From the NCBI RefSeq assembly GCF_041929345.1, contig NZ_JBHFNQ010000161.1, positions 1 to 64,000 of the forward strand: a stretch of 64,000 nucleotides of DNA. Direction: 5' to 3'. The position numbers and the translations under genes were made by a program. The DNA is from Floridanema aerugineum (GTDB lineage: Bacteria; Cyanobacteriota; Cyanobacteriia; Cyanobacteriales; Aerosakkonemataceae). Every line of letters begins with the position of its first letter. The stretch's first letter is position 1. This document shows positions 61,978-64,000 of the stretch, piece by piece. The notes below the pieces were generated by a model. It worked only from the letters and a program-made list of their open reading frames with translations. It did not search any database and was not told the DNA's origin.

Positions 61978-62358
61978 CTAACAACCAGGTTTCTTGACGT
62001 TATAATCCTCATGGGACAGAACCTCTTGCGGGATTAACATTGTACCGCAGTCTCGGCAAAGCAATCGGTAATTGCGGGTGATCGGAATACTGATGATCAA
62101 GCGATCGTAGCGCAGACGCTTTCCCCCAAACTCTCGATAATCCTTATTTTCTTGTAACCCTGCGATTACCAAACGCGCCTTAACCACCACATGATAAGGT
62201 AAATCCCTTAAATTAATTGGATCTTGAGTAAAAGTAAACTCCCAATCTTGTTTTTCCTGCCGCTTCTGTTCCAAAATAGCGCGTTGTTGGGCACAAAGAT
62301 GACAAATTTGCCCATAACCCTTATGACCACAGGGAAACAGCTTCTTTCGTCTTGCCAT
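61978..62358 (-). CDS. Zinc-ribbon protein, function unknown
   Basis: A 126-residue protein from ATG 62358 (the frame is open to 62403, but the region upstream looks non-coding). The N-terminal zinc-binding pattern is CGHKGYGQICHLC (7-19) with a second pair in LLCRDCG (about 99-105). Between them is DLPYHVVVKARLVIAGLQENKDY..GKRLRYDRLIISIPITRNYRLL, whose order resembles the RelE/ParE toxin fold (helix, then beta strands ending in YRLL). No antitoxin is evident. The resemblance is weak, and I assign no function. Confidence 0.65.
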   Translation of the reverse strand: MARRKKLFPCGHKGYGQICHLCAQQRAILEQKRQEKQDWEFTFTQDPINLRDLPYHVVVKARLVIAGLQENKDYREFGGKRLRYDRLIISIPITRNYRLLCRDCGTMLIPQEVLSHEDYNVKKPGC

Positions 62359-62570
62359 AAAACAACGGTGTGCCTCCAATTTAGCACCCAAAAGAGTGCC
62401 CACCCTAGTTAAAGTTTTATTAATCCCAGCAAAAAATCACCCTGATATAAAATTACATCAAAAATCCTCTAAAAGACTTTAACTTAATTAATCTCCATTG
62501 ATTTTTTTGATGCCATCCTGCTTAATAAGTAGTAACCAAAATTACCAACACACTCGCTCTTTGGTAAGCA

Positions 62571-64000
62571 ATGTTGCATCTACCTAGCTTTAATCTCCCA
62601 ACACTTTTCCCGGCATTTGTTTTGGCATTTTCCATCTCAGCTTGCCAAAAAGCAGTCCCCCAACCTCAAAAACTTACTCCCTTACCCCAAGATCCCTTTG
62701 TTCAGGTATATTTCAATCACGCACAGTTACCAGAATATATAGAACCTTACCGTCAACAAAGAAGGTCAGGAGATGACCTAGAACAAGTTATAGTTAATAC
62801 TATTGCTAGTGCTAAATCTACAGTAGATGTAGCAGTGCAAGAATTACGTTTACCGAAAATTGCTCAAGCTTTAGTAGAACGGCAAAAAGCCGGAGTTAAA
62901 GTTAGAGTAATTTTGGAAAATAATTACAGTCGTCCTTGGGGTAAGTTTACCGCCGATGAAATCGCAAAACTGCCACCTAGAGAACAAGACCGCTACAAAG
63001 AATATCGCCAACTTGTAGACGAAAACGAAGACGAAAAATTAGATGTTGCAGAAATTAACCAAAAAGATGCTTTAGTAATCTTAGAAAATGCCAAAGTACC
63101 AATAATTGATGACACTGCTGATGGTTCAGCTGGTAGCGGTTTAATGCACCACAAATTTGTCATTATTGATAATCAAATAATCATTATTACTTCAGCTAAT
63201 TTTACCACTTCCGATATTCACGGAGATTTGCAAAATCTTGAGAGTTTAGGAAATGATAATAGTTTACTCAAAATCAATAGCCCTGAATTAGCAACGCATT
63301 TCACCGAAGAATTTAATTTGATGTGGGGGGATGGAGTAGGGGGAAAACCAGATAGTAAATTTGGAGTGAAAAAACCATTACGTTCTGTACAAACAGTAGA
63401 TTTAGCAACTGTTAACATCTCAGTACAATTTTCACCCACATCTAATAAAGTACCTTGGGAACAAAGCAGTAATGGGTTAATTGGTAAAACTTTAAGTGCT
63501 GCTACCCAATCGATCGATCTAGCCCTATTCGTCTTTTCCGAACAGCAAATAGCCAATATCTTAGAAACAAATCATCAACGAGGAGTAAAAATCAAAGCTT
63601 TAATTGAACCGGATTTCGCCTATCGTTATTATAGTGAAGGTTTGGATATGATGGGAGTAGCTTTGGTCAATGATTGTAAATACGAAATCAATAATCAACC
63701 TTGGCAAAATCCCATTAAAACTGTCGGAACACCTTTGCTAAGAAAAGGCGATTTATTACATCATAAATTTGCGGTTATAGATGGGAAAATAGCGATCGCA
63801 GGTTCCCACAATTGGTCAGAAGCAGCAAATAGCAATAACGACGAAACATTAGTAATAATTCAAAGTCCAAAAGTAGCCGCTCATTTTCAAAGGGAATTCG
63901 ATCGCCTTTATGCCGATGCTCAACTAGGTTTACCAGATAGAATCAAGCAAAAAATTAAAACTCAACAGCAACAATGTCCACAAATTGAAACAGCATCTAA
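62571..64000 (+). CDS. Phospholipase D-like lipoprotein (runs past window end)
   Basis: An open frame from ATG 62571 to the window end (at least 476 residues, no stop). The N terminus is a lipoprotein signal with lipobox SISAC (C25). Two HKD-type motifs are visible: HHKFVIIDNQ (about residues 193-202), followed by ITSANFT, and HHKFAVIDGKIAIAGSHNWS (about 399-418), so both halves of a PLD-superfamily active site are present. Members cleave phosphodiesters in lipids or nucleic acids; the substrate here is unknown. A bacterial PLD of this layout is normally about 480-550 residues, so few residues are missing. Position in the envelope is inferred from the lipobox. Confidence 0.88.
   Translation, partial: MLHLPSFNLPTLFPAFVLAFSISACQKAVPQPQKLTPLPQDPFVQVYFNHAQLPEYIEPYRQQRRSGDDLEQVIVNTIASAKSTVDVAVQELRLPKIAQALVERQKAGVKVRVILENNYSRPWGKFTADEIAKLPPREQDRYKEYRQLVDENEDEKLDVAEINQKDALVILENAKVPIIDDTADGSAGSGLMHHKFVIIDNQIIIITSANFTTSDIHGDLQNLESLGNDNSLLKINSPELATHFTEEFNLMWGDGVGGKPDSKFGVKKPLRSVQTVDLATVNISVQFSPTSNKVPWEQSSNGLIGKTLSAATQSIDLALFVFSEQQIANILETNHQRGVKIKALIEPDFAYRYYSEGLDMMGVALVNDCKYEINNQPWQNPIKTVGTPLLRKGDLLHHKFAVIDGKIAIAGSHNWSEAANSNNDETLVIIQSPKVAAHFQREFDRLYADAQLGLPDRIKQKIKTQQQQCPQIETAS

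Noticed and set aside
1..64000. tRNA or rRNA genes
   Set aside because: I looked for T-loop signatures (GTTCRANYC) in a cloverleaf context and for rRNA landmarks and found none; a covariance search would be decisive.

Overview
The window comes from a cyanobacterium, most likely a filamentous or otherwise large-genome species. Direct pointers are psb27 (photosystem II assembly), the chlorophyll branch enzyme chlD, a SigF-type group 3 sigma factor, several cyanobacterial DUF families (DUF3285, DUF3038/DUF4335, DUF2358, DUF1995), frequent HIP1 octamers (GCGATCGC), and many short palindromic and MITE-like intergenic repeats. Identifications rest on reading motifs and recalled family signatures; no database search was run.

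Layout. 1-7259: homopolymer-rich edge, a P-type cation ATPase, and a response regulator and histidine kinase of one two-component system, separated by a free-standing dsRNA-binding domain protein, a Uma2-family protein and repeats. 7260-13631: a duplicated MITE, chlD, an acetyltransferase overlapping a C5-cytosine DNA methyltransferase, then two paralogous coiled-coil proteins. 13670-21762: sigF, a Bax inhibitor-1-like membrane protein, prfB with a programmed +1 frameshift, DUF3285-ybeY-dgkA-trpG/pabA, a Tat-exported metallo-beta-lactamase-fold protein with a degenerate active site, and an aminopeptidase P. 21780-29860: a tnpB-only IS605-type element ending directly against a DUF421 gene, a PGM1-like peptide ligase, a zinc-ribbon Ser/Thr kinase, a glycerophosphodiesterase, a second Uma2 protein and a MITE with target duplication. 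29997-41718: ftsH, DUF3038-DUF4335, a histidine kinase, an FHA-fused class A PBP, then lspA, bioY and bioB. 41904-46431: pstS-pstC-pstA-pstB. 46432-54665: a MITE nested in another repeat, psb27, an adenosine deaminase-like gene, DUF2358, an ArsA/GET3 ATPase, and a three-gene phosphorelay cluster. 54817-64000: an acyltransferase, an exported cyanophycinase-like peptidase, a decayed tnpB, DUF1995, an orphan TAXI binding protein, a TPR protein, a cysteine desulfurase, a zinc-ribbon protein and a phospholipase D-like lipoprotein running off the window end.

Most genes are core cyanobacterial housekeeping and signalling genes. The unusual content lies in the repeat layer (nested MITE, tandem MITE duplication, duplicated gene end, perfect 40-bp palindrome sharing a stop codon), in the tnpB element, and in a few proteins with odd features: the MBL-fold protein lacking HxHxDH, the solitary methyltransferase followed by paired coiled-coil proteins, the solitary dsRBD, and the zinc-ribbon protein with a possibly RelE-like core. 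I do not see a clear complete novel multi-gene system. The best candidate for one is the acetyltransferase / methyltransferase / coiled-coil pair block at 9691-13631, and that is inference from proximity only.
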